Assembly: GCF_014852005.1 (NCBI RefSeq)
Contig: NZ_JACVAU010000001.1
Coordinates: 890,001 to 954,000, forward strand
Reading direction: 5' to 3'
Origin: Pseudoxanthomonas sp. PXM03
GTDB taxonomy: Bacteria; Pseudomonadota; Gammaproteobacteria; Xanthomonadales; Xanthomonadaceae
DNA length: 64,000 nt
Part shown: positions 1 to 9,119 of the stretch, piece by piece
Position numbering within the stretch: the stretch's first letter is position 1
Layout: the number at the start of each line of letters is the position of its first letter
Translations under genes and position numbers: made by a program
The notes under the pieces: model-generated
What the model saw: the letters and a program-made list of their open reading frames with translations, nothing else
The model's database searches: none
Told to the model about the DNA's origin: nothing

Positions 1-1648
1 GCGCCTGCAACGCACCCAGGTCGACATCGCGGATGGCCTTGCGCAGTTCCAGCAGCGTGGCCGGATGCAGGCTGAACTCCCGCAGGCCGAGTGCCAGCAG
101 CATGGGCGCTAGCGTGGCGTCGCCAGCGATCTCGCCGCACATCGCCACGGGAACCTTGTGCTCCGCGCCCACGCTGATCACGTGGCGGAGCAGGCGCACC
201 ACACCCGGGTGAAGCGGCGAATAGAGTTCGCCCAGTGCTTCGTTGTTGCGGTCGGCGGCCAGCAGGTACTGCACAAGGTCGTTGGTGCCGATGGAGACGA
301 AGTCGACCACGTCGACGAACGCGTGCAACGCGATCGCCGCGGCCGGCACTTCGATCATCGCGCCCACGTCGACCTGTTCGGCGATCTCGAGCCCTTGCTT
401 GCGCAGCTGCAGCGCCGCGCGCCGCAGGCGACGGCGTACCTCGAGGATTTCCTCGCGGCTGCTGACCATGGGCACCAGGATGCGGACCGGGCCGTAGGCG
501 GAGGCACGCAGGATGGCGCGGAGCTGGGTGTCGAAGACGCCGGTGTGCGCCAGCGAGAGACGCACGCCGCGCAGACCGAGCGCGGGATTGTCCTCGTCGC
601 TGACGACGAGTCCGGTGCGATCGGCCTTGTCCGCCCCCAGGTCGAGCGTGCGGATGGTCACCGGGCGTCCGCTCATGCCGAGCACGAGATCGCGGTAGAC
701 CTGGAACTGCTCGTCTTCGCCCGGCAGCTCGCGTCGCTGCAGGAACAGGAATTCGGTGCGGTACAGGCCCACGCCGGACGCACCCAGGGCATGGGCATTC
801 GCCACGTCCTCCAGCGATTCGGCATTGGCCCACAGCGCGATGTCGACCCCGTCGCGGGTGCGGCTGGGCTTGGAGCGCAGCCGGCCCAGTTCGCGCGCTT
901 CACGCGCCGCATCACGCAGGCGTTCACGATAGCGGCGCAGGTCTTCGGGGTCGGGATTGACCACAACCTCGCCCGTGCTGCCGTCCACCAGCAGTACGTC
1001 GCCGTCGTTGATCTTCTGCAGGGCCAGCGCATTGCCGACGACCAGCGGCAGGTGCAGGCTGCGGGCCAGGATCGCGCTGTGCGACAGCGTGCTGCCGGCG
1101 GCGGTGACCACCCCCACCACCCCTTGTGTCTGCAGTTCCGCCAGTTCCGAAGGGGCCACGTTGTTGCTGACCAGGATCTCGCCTGCCGCGCCCGGCGTGT
1201 CATCGGCGCGTTGGTGCAGGTGCGCGTGGATGCGGCCGATCACATGGTCGAGGTCGTCCATGCGGCTCTTGAGGTAGGCATCGTCCATGCCATCGAACAC
1301 GGCGGCCAGCCGGTCGCGTTGCAGGCGCAGCGCGTAGTCGGCCGAATACCGGCCGGTGCGGATCAGTTCGTCCAGGCCATGCAGCAGTTCGGGGTCGTCC
1401 AGGAGCAGGGCATGCAGGTCGAGGAATTCGCCGACCTCCTTCGCCAGCGCGCCGTGCAGACGCGTGCGCAGGCTGTGCATCTCGCGGCGGGTGGCGTCGA
1501 CGGCGTCATGCAGGCGGACCAGTTCGTCGTCGAGCTGGTCCTGGCGGATGTGCTGCTCGGCCACATCCAGCACATGCGGCAGCCGGACCCGGGCGCGTCC
1601 CAGCGCGCTGCCGCGCGATGCCCCGTGGCCCGGCAGCAGCGCCCGCAT
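1..1648 (-). CDS. ptsI: Phosphoenolpyruvate-protein phosphotransferase (PTS enzyme I), 3' end outside the window
   Basis: Enzyme I takes phosphate from PEP and passes it to HPr in the cytoplasm. My translation of the minus strand is open from an ATG at 1648 to the window edge, giving 549 codons against about 575 in the family, so roughly 25 C-terminal residues are missing. The phosphorylated histidine lies in TLSHSAILARS at residue 190 and the C-terminal catalytic cysteine in VAMCGEIAGD at residue 504, matching the usual 189 and 502. The start codon overlaps the ptsH stop by one base (TGATG), so the two are translationally coupled. The sequence is a plain EI, without the N-terminal GAF domain of the nitrogen-PTS EI (PtsP). 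Confidence 0.95.
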   Translation of the reverse strand, partial: MRALLPGHGASRGSALGRARVRLPHVLDVAEQHIRQDQLDDELVRLHDAVDATRREMHSLRTRLHGALAKEVGEFLDLHALLLDDPELLHGLDELIRTGRYSADYALRLQRDRLAAVFDGMDDAYLKSRMDDLDHVIGRIHAHLHQRADDTPGAAGEILVSNNVAPSELAELQTQGVVGVVTAAGSTLSHSAILARSLHLPLVVGNALALQKINDGDVLLVDGSTGEVVVNPDPEDLRRYRERLRDAAREARELGRLRSKPSRTRDGVDIALWANAESLEDVANAHALGASGVGLYRTEFLFLQRRELPGEDEQFQVYRDLVLGMSGRPVTIRTLDLGADKADRTGLVVSDEDNPALGLRGVRLSLAHTGVFDTQLRAILRASAYGPVRILVPMVSSREEILEVRRRLRRAALQLRKQGLEIAEQVDVGAMIEVPAAAIALHAFVDVVDFVSIGTNDLVQYLLAADRNNEALGELYSPLHPGVVRLLRHVISVGAEHKVPVAMCGEIAGDATLAPMLLALGLREFSLHPATLLELRKAIRDVDLGALQA

Positions 1649-1917
1649 CAGGCGTCCTCGTCGAATCGTCGTTCGAACAGCGACACGACTTCGTGCATGG
1701 CGGCGGCCTCGTCCTCGCCCTCGATGCGGACGGTGACCGGCGTGCCCTGGCCGGCAGCCAGCAGCATGACGCCCATGATGCTCTTGGCATTCACCTCGCG
1801 TCCCTTGGCGGCCAACGTGGCGTTGCAGCGGAAGCCGGCCAGCGTCTGCACCAGCTTCGCAGTGGCGCGCGCGTGCAGCCCGAGGCGGTTGGATATTGTG
1901 AGTTCGCGTTCAAGCAT
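1648..1917 (-). CDS. ptsH: HPr phosphocarrier protein
   Basis: HPr is the small phosphocarrier between enzyme I and EIIA proteins. The ATG at 1917 is chosen because it gives the standard 89-residue protein with the active histidine at exactly position 15 (LGLHARATAK). An in-frame start six codons upstream would shift this. Ser46, in AKSIMGVM, is the regulatory serine phosphorylated by HPr kinase, and hprK lies in the same gene run. The start overlaps the end of the EIIA gene by 8 bp and the stop overlaps ptsI by one base. Confidence 0.95.
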   Translation of the reverse strand: MLERELTISNRLGLHARATAKLVQTLAGFRCNATLAAKGREVNAKSIMGVMLLAAGQGTPVTVRIEGEDEAAAMHEVVSLFERRFDEDA

Positions 1918-2302
1918 CGTCGTGAATGACTCCATTGCGTGCGCCGGCCGCAGCGGTGGCCGGCAGTTCGTCCAGTCCCTGTTCCGAATAATTCATCACG
2001 CGCAACAACATGGGCAGGCTGAGCGCCGAGACGCGGCGCACGGGCGTGCCCAGGCGCGCGAGCTTGCCGGCCAGGTTGCTGGGGCTGGCACCGTACAGAT
2101 CGGTGAGCACCAGCACGCCATCGCCGCTGTCCACGCGCCGCAGCGCCGCGGATGCCTGCGGAAGCAGCGCGTCCAGGTCGGCGTCGAACGCCACCTCGAA
2201 GGCCTCCGCCTTCAAGGGAAGTTGCCGCAGCAGCGCGGTGGCGACCGCCAGGATCGCCGCGCCCACGCCAGGATGAGTTACAAGAAGAATGCCACAGGCC
2301 AT
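1910..2302 (-). CDS. PTS EIIA protein of the mannose (EIIA-Man) family
   Basis: A 130-residue single-domain EIIA of the mannose/fructose/sorbose class. The phosphorylatable histidine is His10 in GILLVTHPGVG, and the conserved DLYGASPSN stretch follows at about residues 67-75. It would accept phosphate from HPr. No membrane PTS subunit (EIIC/EIID) is present nearby, so a regulatory role is more likely than sugar uptake; that is inference from context. It is the first gene of the EIIA-ptsH-ptsI run and is separated from rapZ by a 276-bp gap containing an inverted repeat. Confidence 0.9.
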   Translation of the reverse strand: MACGILLVTHPGVGAAILAVATALLRQLPLKAEAFEVAFDADLDALLPQASAALRRVDSGDGVLVLTDLYGASPSNLAGKLARLGTPVRRVSALSLPMLLRVMNYSEQGLDELPATAAAGARNGVIHDDA

Positions 2303-2476
2303 GCAGGAACGTTAACAGACGGGCATGACGGGCTGGAAGCGGTGCGGCTGGAATGGTGAGGGAACGGGTCGCATGCCATCCGTACACGGGACGGGCCGCG
2401 CCGCCTTGCTGTCCGGTGCCGGATGCCGGCTCGCGTTCGGTGCCGTCCGGTTCGCGACTGCGGACAATTGCTCAGC

Positions 2477-2554
2477 AGGAGGGGCTACAGCCCCGACCGG
2501 AAACCAAAGCCCCCTGAATGCCGACCGAAAAGCATCGGGGCTGAAGCCCCTCCT
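2477..2554. repeat. Inverted intergenic repeat, REP-like
   Basis: Two 20-bp arms (2477-2496 and 2535-2554) are reverse complements with one mismatch, built on AGGAGGGGCTACAGCCCCGA, with 38 bp between them. It lies between rapZ and the EIIA gene. It resembles other GTAGGAG-type intergenic elements in this window (41553-41635, 61273-61402). It can fold as a long hairpin and may end or trim the rapZ transcript. Confidence 0.7.
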
Positions 2555-2578
2555 ACACCAAGCAATCCTGCAACTGGG

Positions 2579-3502
2579 TCAATCCAGTTCGCGGTGGAAG
2601 GTGGCGACTTCTTCCCAGCCCTGCTCGCGCGCATGCCGCGCCATGGTTTCGGCCAGGTAGACCGAACGGTGCTTGCCGCCGGTGCAACCGAAGGCGATGG
2701 TCACGTAGCTGCGGGTCTCGCCGCGCAGGCGGGGCAGCCAGGTATCCAGGAAACCGCTGACCTGGCCGACGTACTCGGCGACCTCCGGTTGGGCGTCGAG
2801 GAATGCCCGCACCTTGGGATCCCGGCCGGCGTACGGGCGCAGTTCGGGGTTCCAGTGCGGATTGGGCAGCACCCGTGCGTCGAACACGAAGTCGGCATCG
2901 GCGGGCACGCCCCGCTTGTAGGCGAAGGACTCGAACAGCAGCGAGAGCTGCGTGCCCTTGTTGAAGGCGAACTCGGCGATGATCCGGCGGCGCAGCTGGT
3001 GGACGTTGAGCTGGCTGGTGTCGATGACGACATCGGCCTCGTCCCGCAGGGGCTGGATGATCGCCCGTTCCTGGTGGATGGCTTCCTGCAGGGACAGTCC
3101 ACCGTGGCCCAGCGGGTGGCGGCGGCGGGTGTCCGAGTAACGGCGAAGGAGCACCTCGTCATCGGCATCGAAGAAGATCAGCCTGCCTTCCAGCCCCAAC
3201 TGGGCCAGTGCGGCGCGCCACTGGGCGAGTTTGGACAGGTCGCTCTGGCGGCTGCGCACATCGATGCCGATGGCGATCCTGGGTGGCAGTTCGTCCTCGC
3301 GCATCAGGCTGCGGACGAAGGATGGCAACAGGTCCACCGGCAGATTGTCGATGCAGTAGTAGTCGAGGTCCTCGAAGGTCTTCAGCGCCACCGACTTGCC
3401 CGAGCCGGACAGGCCGCTGACGATCACCACGGTCGGTGGAAGTGGAGGCGTGGTGCCGTTCTCTTCGTGTGCGTCCACGGGGTTGTCACCGGCCTGCGTC
3501 AT
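2579..3502 (-). CDS. rapZ: RNase adapter RapZ / YvcJ-type nucleotide-binding protein
   Basis: 307 residues with a P-loop GLSGSGKS at residues 30-37 and the conserved C-terminal GCTGGKHRS segment near residues 275-283, both hallmarks of RapZ/YvcJ. In enterobacteria RapZ delivers the sRNA GlmZ to RNase E to control glucosamine-6-phosphate synthase. Whether that holds here is not shown by the sequence. The N-terminus is about 20 residues longer than E. coli RapZ and low in complexity. Its start overlaps the hprK stop by 4 bp (ATGA), placing it in the hprK transcript. Confidence 0.92.
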   Translation of the reverse strand: MTQAGDNPVDAHEENGTTPPLPPTVVIVSGLSGSGKSVALKTFEDLDYYCIDNLPVDLLPSFVRSLMREDELPPRIAIGIDVRSRQSDLSKLAQWRAALAQLGLEGRLIFFDADDEVLLRRYSDTRRRHPLGHGGLSLQEAIHQERAIIQPLRDEADVVIDTSQLNVHQLRRRIIAEFAFNKGTQLSLLFESFAYKRGVPADADFVFDARVLPNPHWNPELRPYAGRDPKVRAFLDAQPEVAEYVGQVSGFLDTWLPRLRGETRSYVTIAFGCTGGKHRSVYLAETMARHAREQGWEEVATFHRELD

Positions 3503-4449
3503 GGCGTGCTGCGCTCCAGCAGGTTGCTGTGGCGCGCGATGAACATCGCGGCAGGGTCGATGCCCTTGGTGCGCAGGATGTGCAGGCGGGTAGCGGCCTC
3601 GGTCAGCACAGCCAGGTTGCGGCCGGGCATGACGGGCAGGGTGATCAGCGGCACGTCCAGGTCCAGCACGTGGCGGGTGCCGGAGTCGCCGGTCAGGCGC
3701 TCGTAGCCGTGCGGGTTGGGCTCGGTCATCGGCCGGGTCAGGTGCACGATCAGGCGCAGGTACTTGTTCTTCTTCACCGCCGTGTCGCCGAACATCTCGC
3801 GGACGTTGAGCACCCCCAGGCCACGCACTTCCAGCAGGTCCTGCAGCAGCTCGGGACAGGTGCCATCCAGCACGTCCGGCGCGATCTGGGTGAACTCGGG
3901 GGCGTCGTCGGCGACCAGGCGGTGGCCGCGGCTCAGCAGTTCCAGGGCGAGTTCGCTCTTGCCGGACCCGGCTTCGCCGGTGATCAGCACGCCAATGGAA
4001 TAGATTTCCATGAACACGCCATGCAGCGTGACTCGCGGCGCCAGCGTGCGTGCCAGGTGGTAGGAAAGATGATTGAGCAGCTCATGTCCGCGCTTGGGGG
4101 AGAGCCACAGCGGCGTGTCATTCTCGTTCGCCGCCTCTCGCAGGTCCTCGGGGCAGGACTGGTTTTTACTGATCACCAGCGCCAGCGGCTTGGCCTGCAC
4201 GATCTTCTCGATGGTCTCCCAGCGTTGGCGGGAATCCAGCGAATCCAGCCAGGTCAGCTCCTCGGTGCCCAGGATCTGCACCTTGTTGGGATACACCGCG
4301 TTGAGATAACCGGCGAGTGAGGGGCGCCGCGACACGGTGTCGCCGGATTCGAGTATCCGCTTCTCGCCCTTCTGGCCAGCCAGCCAGCGCAGGGCCAGCT
4401 TGTCCTTCTGCTGATCGAACAGTTCACGGGCGGTGATGCTGGTATTCAT
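3499..4449 (-). CDS. hprK: HPr kinase/phosphorylase
   Basis: Phosphorylates and dephosphorylates Ser46 of HPr. The protein is 316 residues from the ATG at 4449. A second ATG immediately upstream (4452) is also possible, and a longer open frame to 4629 has low-complexity, non-conserved sequence. The P-loop GEAGSGKS is at residues 158-165, and the family segment [16 protein letters not shown] follows about 45 residues later. The partner HPr has the target serine. ptsN, expected between hprK and hpf in many proteobacterial rpoN clusters, is absent: the 235 bp upstream hold no credible gene. Confidence 0.93.
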   Translation of the reverse strand: MNTSITARELFDQQKDKLALRWLAGQKGEKRILESGDTVSRRPSLAGYLNAVYPNKVQILGTEELTWLDSLDSRQRWETIEKIVQAKPLALVISKNQSCPEDLREAANENDTPLWLSPKRGHELLNHLSYHLARTLAPRVTLHGVFMEIYSIGVLITGEAGSGKSELALELLSRGHRLVADDAPEFTQIAPDVLDGTCPELLQDLLEVRGLGVLNVREMFGDTAVKKNKYLRLIVHLTRPMTEPNPHGYERLTGDSGTRHVLDLDVPLITLPVMPGRNLAVLTEAATRLHILRTKGIDPAAMFIARHSNLLERSTP

Positions 4450-4684
4450 CATGCGGAGGCGGCCGGCAGGAGGGGGTGCCGGGCCCGGGGCAGCAAGACG
4501 CGCATCGACATCGTCGTCGCGTTCGCATGCCGGGAGCGGCGTCTGCCAGTGTAATGGCCCATCCGCGGGTTCGCGACCGCGTGGGCGCTTGGCGGCGCGC
4601 TGCGTGCGTGTGGTACGCGCCGGGATCACTGAAGGCCGCTCCGCAGGGCGGAGCGACCTTGCGTGGTGTCACGTGCGGCCGGCG

Positions 4685-5005
4685 TCAGCCGATCAGCTCT
4701 CCGCGCGCAGCGGTGCGATGGACATCGTTGCGCTTTTCCTTGTGCTTGACCAGCAGGCGGTCGAGCTTGTCGGCCAGGATGTCGATGGCGGCGTACATGG
4801 TCTGCGCGCCGGCGTCGGCGTGCAGGGTGCGACCCGCCACGATGATCGTGGCCTCGGCCAGGTAATCGGGCTTGCGGGTTCCCAGCTGCGTACGGACCTC
4901 GAAGGGTTGCTCGAAGTGGCGTTCGAGCCGCTTCAGTTTGGTTTCGACGTATTCGCGCAGGGCGGGAGTGACTTCGATTTCATGGCCGTAAGTCTCGATA
5001 CGCAT
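4685..5005 (-). CDS. hpf: Ribosome hibernation-promoting factor (sigma-54 modulation protein)
   Basis: A 106-residue HPF/YfiA short form, which binds the 30S subunit and promotes 100S ribosome dimers in stationary phase. The ATG at 5005 is chosen over an upstream in-frame start because a strong Shine-Dalgarno (AAGGAGG, 5 bases before it) precedes it and MRIETYGHEIEVTPALREYV is the conserved N-terminus. It follows rpoN as in most gammaproteobacteria. The 261-bp gap upstream to rpoN (5006-5266) has no gene and probably carries its own promoter; I could not pick out a convincing one. Confidence 0.93.
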   Translation of the reverse strand: MRIETYGHEIEVTPALREYVETKLKRLERHFEQPFEVRTQLGTRKPDYLAEATIIVAGRTLHADAGAQTMYAAIDILADKLDRLLVKHKEKRNDVHRTAARGELIG

Positions 5006-5266
5006 GTTGCCTCCTTCGGGTCGGTAGAACCGCGCGCGGGGCGCGGATGGCGTGTCATGGAATGACAACGCGGACAGGGTCTGGGTTCCGGCAATCCTCC
5101 TCTGTCAGTTGCGATGGGAAGCGGTGCTTCCAGGTTCAAAGATGGACCCGTCGGCGGCAACTATCAACCTCTGGCGCGTTCTTTTTCGCGCAGTGTGAGC
5201 TGGTGTGAAAAATGCGTTGCGCCGCCCCGGAACGCGGTCACGGAACCGATGCACGCCTAGCAGGAT

Positions 5267-6700
5267 TCAGGCGATGCGCACGCGTTCGTGCGAAGAGAGG
5301 ATGTTCAGTGCTTCGCGGTACTTGGCCACGGTGCGTCGTGCCACCGGAATGCCGGACGCCTTGAGAAGATCAGCGAGCTTCGCGTCGGACAGCGGCTTGC
5401 GGGGGTTCTCGGCATCGACCAGCCGGCGGATCATCGCCTGGATGGCGGTGCTGGATGCTTCACCGCCGCCCTCGGTGTCGATGCCGGAGGCGAAGAAGGC
5501 GCGCATGGGAAGGGTGCCGCGCGGCGTACGGACATACTTGCGGGCGATGGCGCGCGACACGGTGGATTCGTGCAGGCCCACTTCTTCGGCCACGTCGCGC
5601 AGCGTCAGCGGGCGCAGCGCCTGCTCGCCGAATTCCAGGAAGCCGGCTTGCTGGTGCAGCAGGCAGCGCATGACCTTGAGCAGGGTCTCGCCGCGCGCTT
5701 CGACGCTTTTCAGCAGCCAGCGGGCCTCCTGCAGTTGCGCCTTGAGGTAACCGGCATCGCTGTCGCCGCATTGCCGGATCATCTGTTCGTAGCCGCGATG
5801 GATCGCGATCCGCGGCAGCGTGCTGCCTGCGAGCGCGGCACGCCACACGCCCCGCTGGCGCCAGACCACGCAGTCGGGCACCACATAGGTGTCGTGCGAG
5901 AGGTCGCCGATCTGCGCCCCGGGCTTGGGATCGAGCGTGCGCAGCAGATGCACGGCCTCGTCCACCTCGGCGACGGGCCGTTTCAACTCCTGGGCGATGC
6001 CGGCCACGCCGCTGCGCGGCAGGCGCTCCAGGGCGGTGTCGGCGATCTGCAGGGCCAGCGCCTTGCCCGGCGTGTCGTCGCTGAGTACCGCCAATTGCAG
6101 GTGCAGGCATTCCCCGAGCGTCCGCGCCGCCACGCCCACCGGGTCGAAACGTTGCACCTGGTGCAGGACGACGAGGACGTCCTCTTCGTCCGCCTCGATA
6201 TCCGGACGCAGCGCCTGCACGATGCCGGACAGTGGCTCGCGCAGGTAACCGTCTTCTTCCAGCGCATCGATCAGCGTGGCGCCGATGCGGCGGTCGCGCG
6301 GGGAGAGGTGGGACAGGTGGAGTTGCCACAGCAGGTGCCCGTGCAGCGTATCGGCTTCGGCCACGCGCTCGGCCGGGCTGCCGCCGTCTTCGTCGTCGAA
6401 CGAGCCGCCGCTCGAGGACGTCCATGGCCCCTCGTCCGGCGACCAGTCGTCGCGATCGTCGGGCGCATCGCGCTCGGCTTCCCTGGGGCTTTCTTCCGGC
6501 GGACGGTCATCTTCCGCGCCGTGCGTGGGTACGGGCTCTTCGTCGGCCTCGGTCCAGTCGAGCAGGGGATTGGTCTCCACCGCCTCGGTCAACTCGATCT
6601 CGAGTTCGGCGGTGGACATCTGCAACAGCCGGATGGCCTGACGCAGCTGTGGCGTCATGACCAGATGTTGTCCCAGCGATGTCTGCAGGCGTGGCTTCAT
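5267..6700 (-). CDS. rpoN: RNA polymerase sigma-54 factor
   Basis: 477 residues from the ATG at 6700 (MKPRLQTSLGQHLVMTPQ); an upstream TTG would add ten unconserved residues. Region I is Gln/Leu-rich (residues 1-50), region II is acidic (about 60-115), and the C-terminal RpoN box ARRTVAKYRE is intact at residues 454-463. It directs RNA polymerase to -24/-12 promoters with enhancer-binding ATPases. It lies 45 bp downstream of lptB, as in many proteobacteria, so it may be partly cotranscribed with the LPS export genes. Confidence 0.96.
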   Translation of the reverse strand: MKPRLQTSLGQHLVMTPQLRQAIRLLQMSTAELEIELTEAVETNPLLDWTEADEEPVPTHGAEDDRPPEESPREAERDAPDDRDDWSPDEGPWTSSSGGSFDDEDGGSPAERVAEADTLHGHLLWQLHLSHLSPRDRRIGATLIDALEEDGYLREPLSGIVQALRPDIEADEEDVLVVLHQVQRFDPVGVAARTLGECLHLQLAVLSDDTPGKALALQIADTALERLPRSGVAGIAQELKRPVAEVDEAVHLLRTLDPKPGAQIGDLSHDTYVVPDCVVWRQRGVWRAALAGSTLPRIAIHRGYEQMIRQCGDSDAGYLKAQLQEARWLLKSVEARGETLLKVMRCLLHQQAGFLEFGEQALRPLTLRDVAEEVGLHESTVSRAIARKYVRTPRGTLPMRAFFASGIDTEGGGEASSTAIQAMIRRLVDAENPRKPLSDAKLADLLKASGIPVARRTVAKYREALNILSSHERVRIA

Positions 6701-6745
6701 GTCCGACCCTGGAACCCGAAAGGCGGCCAAGAGCCGCCGACGGGA

Positions 6746-7465
6746 TCACAGGCGGAAGGTTTCGCCCAGATAGACCCGGCGTACGTCCGGATTGGCCAGC
6801 AGTGCGTCCGGGGCCCCCTGCGCCAGAACGCTACCGGCATTGAGGATATACGCCCGGTCGCAGATTCCCAAGGTTTCGCGCACGTTGTGGTCGGTGATGA
6901 GGACGCCGATGCCGCGATCCTTGAGGTGCTTCACGATGCGCTGGATCTCGCCGACCGAGATGGGGTCCACGCCGGCGAACGGTTCGTCCAGGAGCATCAG
7001 GCGCGGTCGTGCAGCCAGCGCGCGGGCGATTTCCACGCGCCGGCGCTCACCACCGGACAGGCTGGCGCCCAGCTGGTCGGAGACATGGGTGATCTGCAGT
7101 TCGTCCAGCAGCGAGGCCAGTTCGCGTTCGATGCCCGCGCTGTCCAGATCCTCGCGCAGTTCCAGTACCAGGCGGATGTTGTCGGCCACGCTGAGCTTGC
7201 GGAAGACCGAAGGTTCCTGCGGCAGGTAGCCCACGCCCAGCTTGGCGCGCTGGTACATCGGCTGCGCGGTGATGTCCTTGCCGTCCAGTTCGATGGTGCC
7301 TGCGTCCGCGGCCACCAGGCCGACGATCATGTAGAAGCAGGTGGTCTTGCCGGCGCCGTTCGGGCCCAGCAGGCCCACCACTTCGCCCGGCTGCAGGGTC
7401 AGCCCGAAATCGGCGACGACCTCGCGCTGCTTGTAGCGCTTGCGCAGTCCCTTCGCGGTGAGCAT
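6746..7465 (-). CDS. lptB: LPS export ABC transporter ATPase
   Basis: 239-residue ABC ATPase that powers extraction of lipopolysaccharide from the inner membrane by LptB2FG. Walker [10 protein letters not shown] is at 34-42, the signature is [15 protein letters not shown], Walker B is [12 protein letters not shown], and the switch histidine is in [10 protein letters not shown]. LptF and LptG are not in the window. The start overlaps the lptA stop by one base (TGATG), so lptA and lptB are translationally coupled. Confidence 0.96.
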   Translation of the reverse strand: MLTAKGLRKRYKQREVVADFGLTLQPGEVVGLLGPNGAGKTTCFYMIVGLVAADAGTIELDGKDITAQPMYQRAKLGVGYLPQEPSVFRKLSVADNIRLVLELREDLDSAGIERELASLLDELQITHVSDQLGASLSGGERRRVEIARALAARPRLMLLDEPFAGVDPISVGEIQRIVKHLKDRGIGVLITDHNVRETLGICDRAYILNAGSVLAQGAPDALLANPDVRRVYLGETFRL

Positions 7466-7974
7466 CAGTTCTTGCCCTGCGCGGGTGCCGCCGCCTTGGG
7501 CTGGATCACGGTGCGCACGCGGGTGCCGTCGCCGCCGCTTTCCATGTTGCCCGACTTGGTGTTGTAGACCATGCGCTGCCCGCTGTTGGAGCCGCGGTCG
7601 GATTTCACGGTGTAGTTGCCGATGAAGGTGATGGTCTCCGACTTCATGTCGTATTCGACGCGGTCGGCCTGGGCATCCATCCAGCTGCCGTCGTCCATCT
7701 GCTGCTTCATCTTCACCTGCTTGCCGGTGAAGATGGAACGCGAGATCTCGCCGTCGGCCATGTGGATCTCGGCGGCAGTGGAGCGGATTTCCAGCGACCC
7801 CTGGGTGACGACCACGCCACCGCCCAGCAAGGTCTTGCCATTGCCTTCCATGTTGCCGGACTGGCTGCCGGAATCGATCGTCATGGCCTGGTTGCGGTCC
7901 GTGGACTTGGCCATGGCACCTGCGACGGGCAGCAGGAGCAACAGTGCGGCACTAGCGAGCAGAGCGCGGTTCAT
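7465..7974 (-). CDS. lptA: LPS transport periplasmic protein LptA
   Basis: 169 residues with a signal peptide (cleavage probably after the AMA at residue 22) followed by an OstA-type beta-jellyroll domain. LptA forms the periplasmic bridge for LPS between LptC and LptD. Identity rests on fold-like sequence ([20 protein letters not shown]), length, and position between lptC and lptB. Its start lies 23 bp inside the end of lptC, an unusually long overlap for this window. Confidence 0.92.
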   Translation of the reverse strand: MNRALLASAALLLLLPVAGAMAKSTDRNQAMTIDSGSQSGNMEGNGKTLLGGGVVVTQGSLEIRSTAAEIHMADGEISRSIFTGKQVKMKQQMDDGSWMDAQADRVEYDMKSETITFIGNYTVKSDRGSNSGQRMVYNTKSGNMESGGDGTRVRTVIQPKAAAPAQGKN

Positions 7975-8515
7975 AGATGGATCTCACCTCGGATTTGAAT
8001 GTGTAGTCCTTGGTCTTGAGGTTGGTCTCAAAACCGCGCCCGCTCAGTCTAGAGCCGGGCTGGGTAACCGTCACCACGTCATCGGTCTGCGCCACGTCCC
8101 GGTCGGGGAACACGTTCAACGTGTCCGTGCGGAATTCCGCCTGGCGGGTGCCGCCCTTCGGTGACGTGCCATGCACATCGCCCTTCAGGCGCAATTCCTC
8201 GCCCTTCGCGCTGAGCCAGCCCGTCTTCGAGCGTAACTCCCACGACCGGCCTTCTTCTTCCGGCAGCAGGAACAGCGGGGTGGTGATGGTGAAGGTCTGG
8301 TCGTGCGGATTGCGCGCCATCTCGGGGGCACGCACCGCCACGGCCTCTTGCCCCTCTCCGTTCAGTGCGATCATTTCGAAGTCGCGCATCACGTAGTCCG
8401 ATCGATCGACCACCACGCGGTTGGCTGCAGGAATGTCGCGGTTCTTCCAGGCCGACCAGCCACTCACGATGGCCGCCAGCAGCAGGACCAGGCCCAGCGT
8501 AGTGCGCCAGCTCAT
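7952..8515 (-). CDS. lptC: LPS export system protein LptC
   Basis: 187 residues with a single N-terminal membrane anchor (about residues 5-21, TTLGLVLLLAAIVSGW) and a periplasmic beta-jellyroll domain. It accepts LPS from LptB2FG and hands it to LptA. The ATG at 8515 overlaps the kdsC stop by 4 bp, and the end overlaps lptA by 23 bp. The family is weakly conserved, so the call leans on length, topology and the kdsC-lptC-lptA-lptB order. Confidence 0.9.
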   Translation of the reverse strand: MSWRTTLGLVLLLAAIVSGWSAWKNRDIPAANRVVVDRSDYVMRDFEMIALNGEGQEAVAVRAPEMARNPHDQTFTITTPLFLLPEEEGRSWELRSKTGWLSAKGEELRLKGDVHGTSPKGGTRQAEFRTDTLNVFPDRDVAQTDDVVTVTQPGSRLSGRGFETNLKTKDYTFKSEVRSIYEPRSAR

Positions 8516-9057
8516 GCGGTGCCCCCTTCGAAGGTGGGTGCATGGCCCTGCACGCCCAGCAGCAGATCGCAGGCCTCGCGCGCCGCACCCTGGCCTCCCG
8601 CCCGGCGGGTGCGCCAGTGCGCGTGCCGGGCCGTCCACGGGTGCGCGTCCGCAGGCGCGATGGCGAGACCTACGGCGGAGAACGGCGGCACGTCGGGAAG
8701 GTCGTCCCCCATGAAGGCGACCTGCTCCAGGCCGATCCCTGCCGAATGGCACAACTCGCGCACCTTGGCCAGTTTGTCCTTGATGCCGGTGAAGACCTGC
8801 ACGCCCAGTTCGCGGCCGCGGGCGACGGCGACCGTGCCACCGCGGGCCGTGATGAAGGCCACCTCGATGCCGGCGCGCTTCAGCAGCACCAGCCCCTGGC
8901 CGTCCTGCACATGGAAAGCCTTCTGTTCGCGACCTTCGCCGTCCAGGTACAGGCGGCCATCGGTCAACGTCCCGTCCACGTCGAAACACGCCAGGCGAAT
9001 GCGCGCGGCGCGGGCCAGCACGTCATCGGTCAGGTCATGGAGATGGCGAAGGGGCAT
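8512..9057 (-). CDS. kdsC: 3-deoxy-D-manno-octulosonate-8-phosphate phosphatase
   Basis: HAD-superfamily phosphatase that removes phosphate from Kdo-8-phosphate. With the ATG at 9057 it is 181 residues. The catalytic motif is FDVDGTLTDG, with Asp26 (nucleophile) and Asp28. The usual residue after DVDG in this family is Val, so the Thr is a mild variant. FITARGG and the MGDDLPDVPPF motif (metal-binding aspartates) follow. An in-frame start ten codons upstream (9087) cannot be excluded. It lies 62 bp after kdsD, the preceding step of Kdo synthesis. Confidence 0.93.
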   Translation of the reverse strand: MPLRHLHDLTDDVLARAARIRLACFDVDGTLTDGRLYLDGEGREQKAFHVQDGQGLVLLKRAGIEVAFITARGGTVAVARGRELGVQVFTGIKDKLAKVRELCHSAGIGLEQVAFMGDDLPDVPPFSAVGLAIAPADAHPWTARHAHWRTRRAGGQGAAREACDLLLGVQGHAPTFEGGTA

Positions 9058-9119
9058 GGGGACAGGATCGGGTGGGGATGGGGGCAACGCAAGGGTTGGG
9101 GCAAGGACGACCCTGCGGT

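Noticed and set aside
158-2359. Long plus-strand open frame (733 codons) across the PTS genes
   Set aside because: It is antisense to ptsI, ptsH and the EIIA gene, which have intact motifs; GC-rich codon bias leaves the opposite strand open. No recognisable domain.
4424-4672. Possible ptsN or other gene between hprK and hpf
   Set aside because: The open frame is Arg/Pro/Cys-rich with none of the EIIA-Ntr motifs.
5006-5266. Sigma-54 (-24/-12) promoter before hpf
   Set aside because: I found no TGGCAC-N5-TTGCA match good enough to report.
5288-7567. 759-codon plus-strand frame over rpoN and lptB
   Set aside because: Antisense to two clear genes, composition typical of a shadow frame (His/Gln/Arg-rich), no family resemblance.
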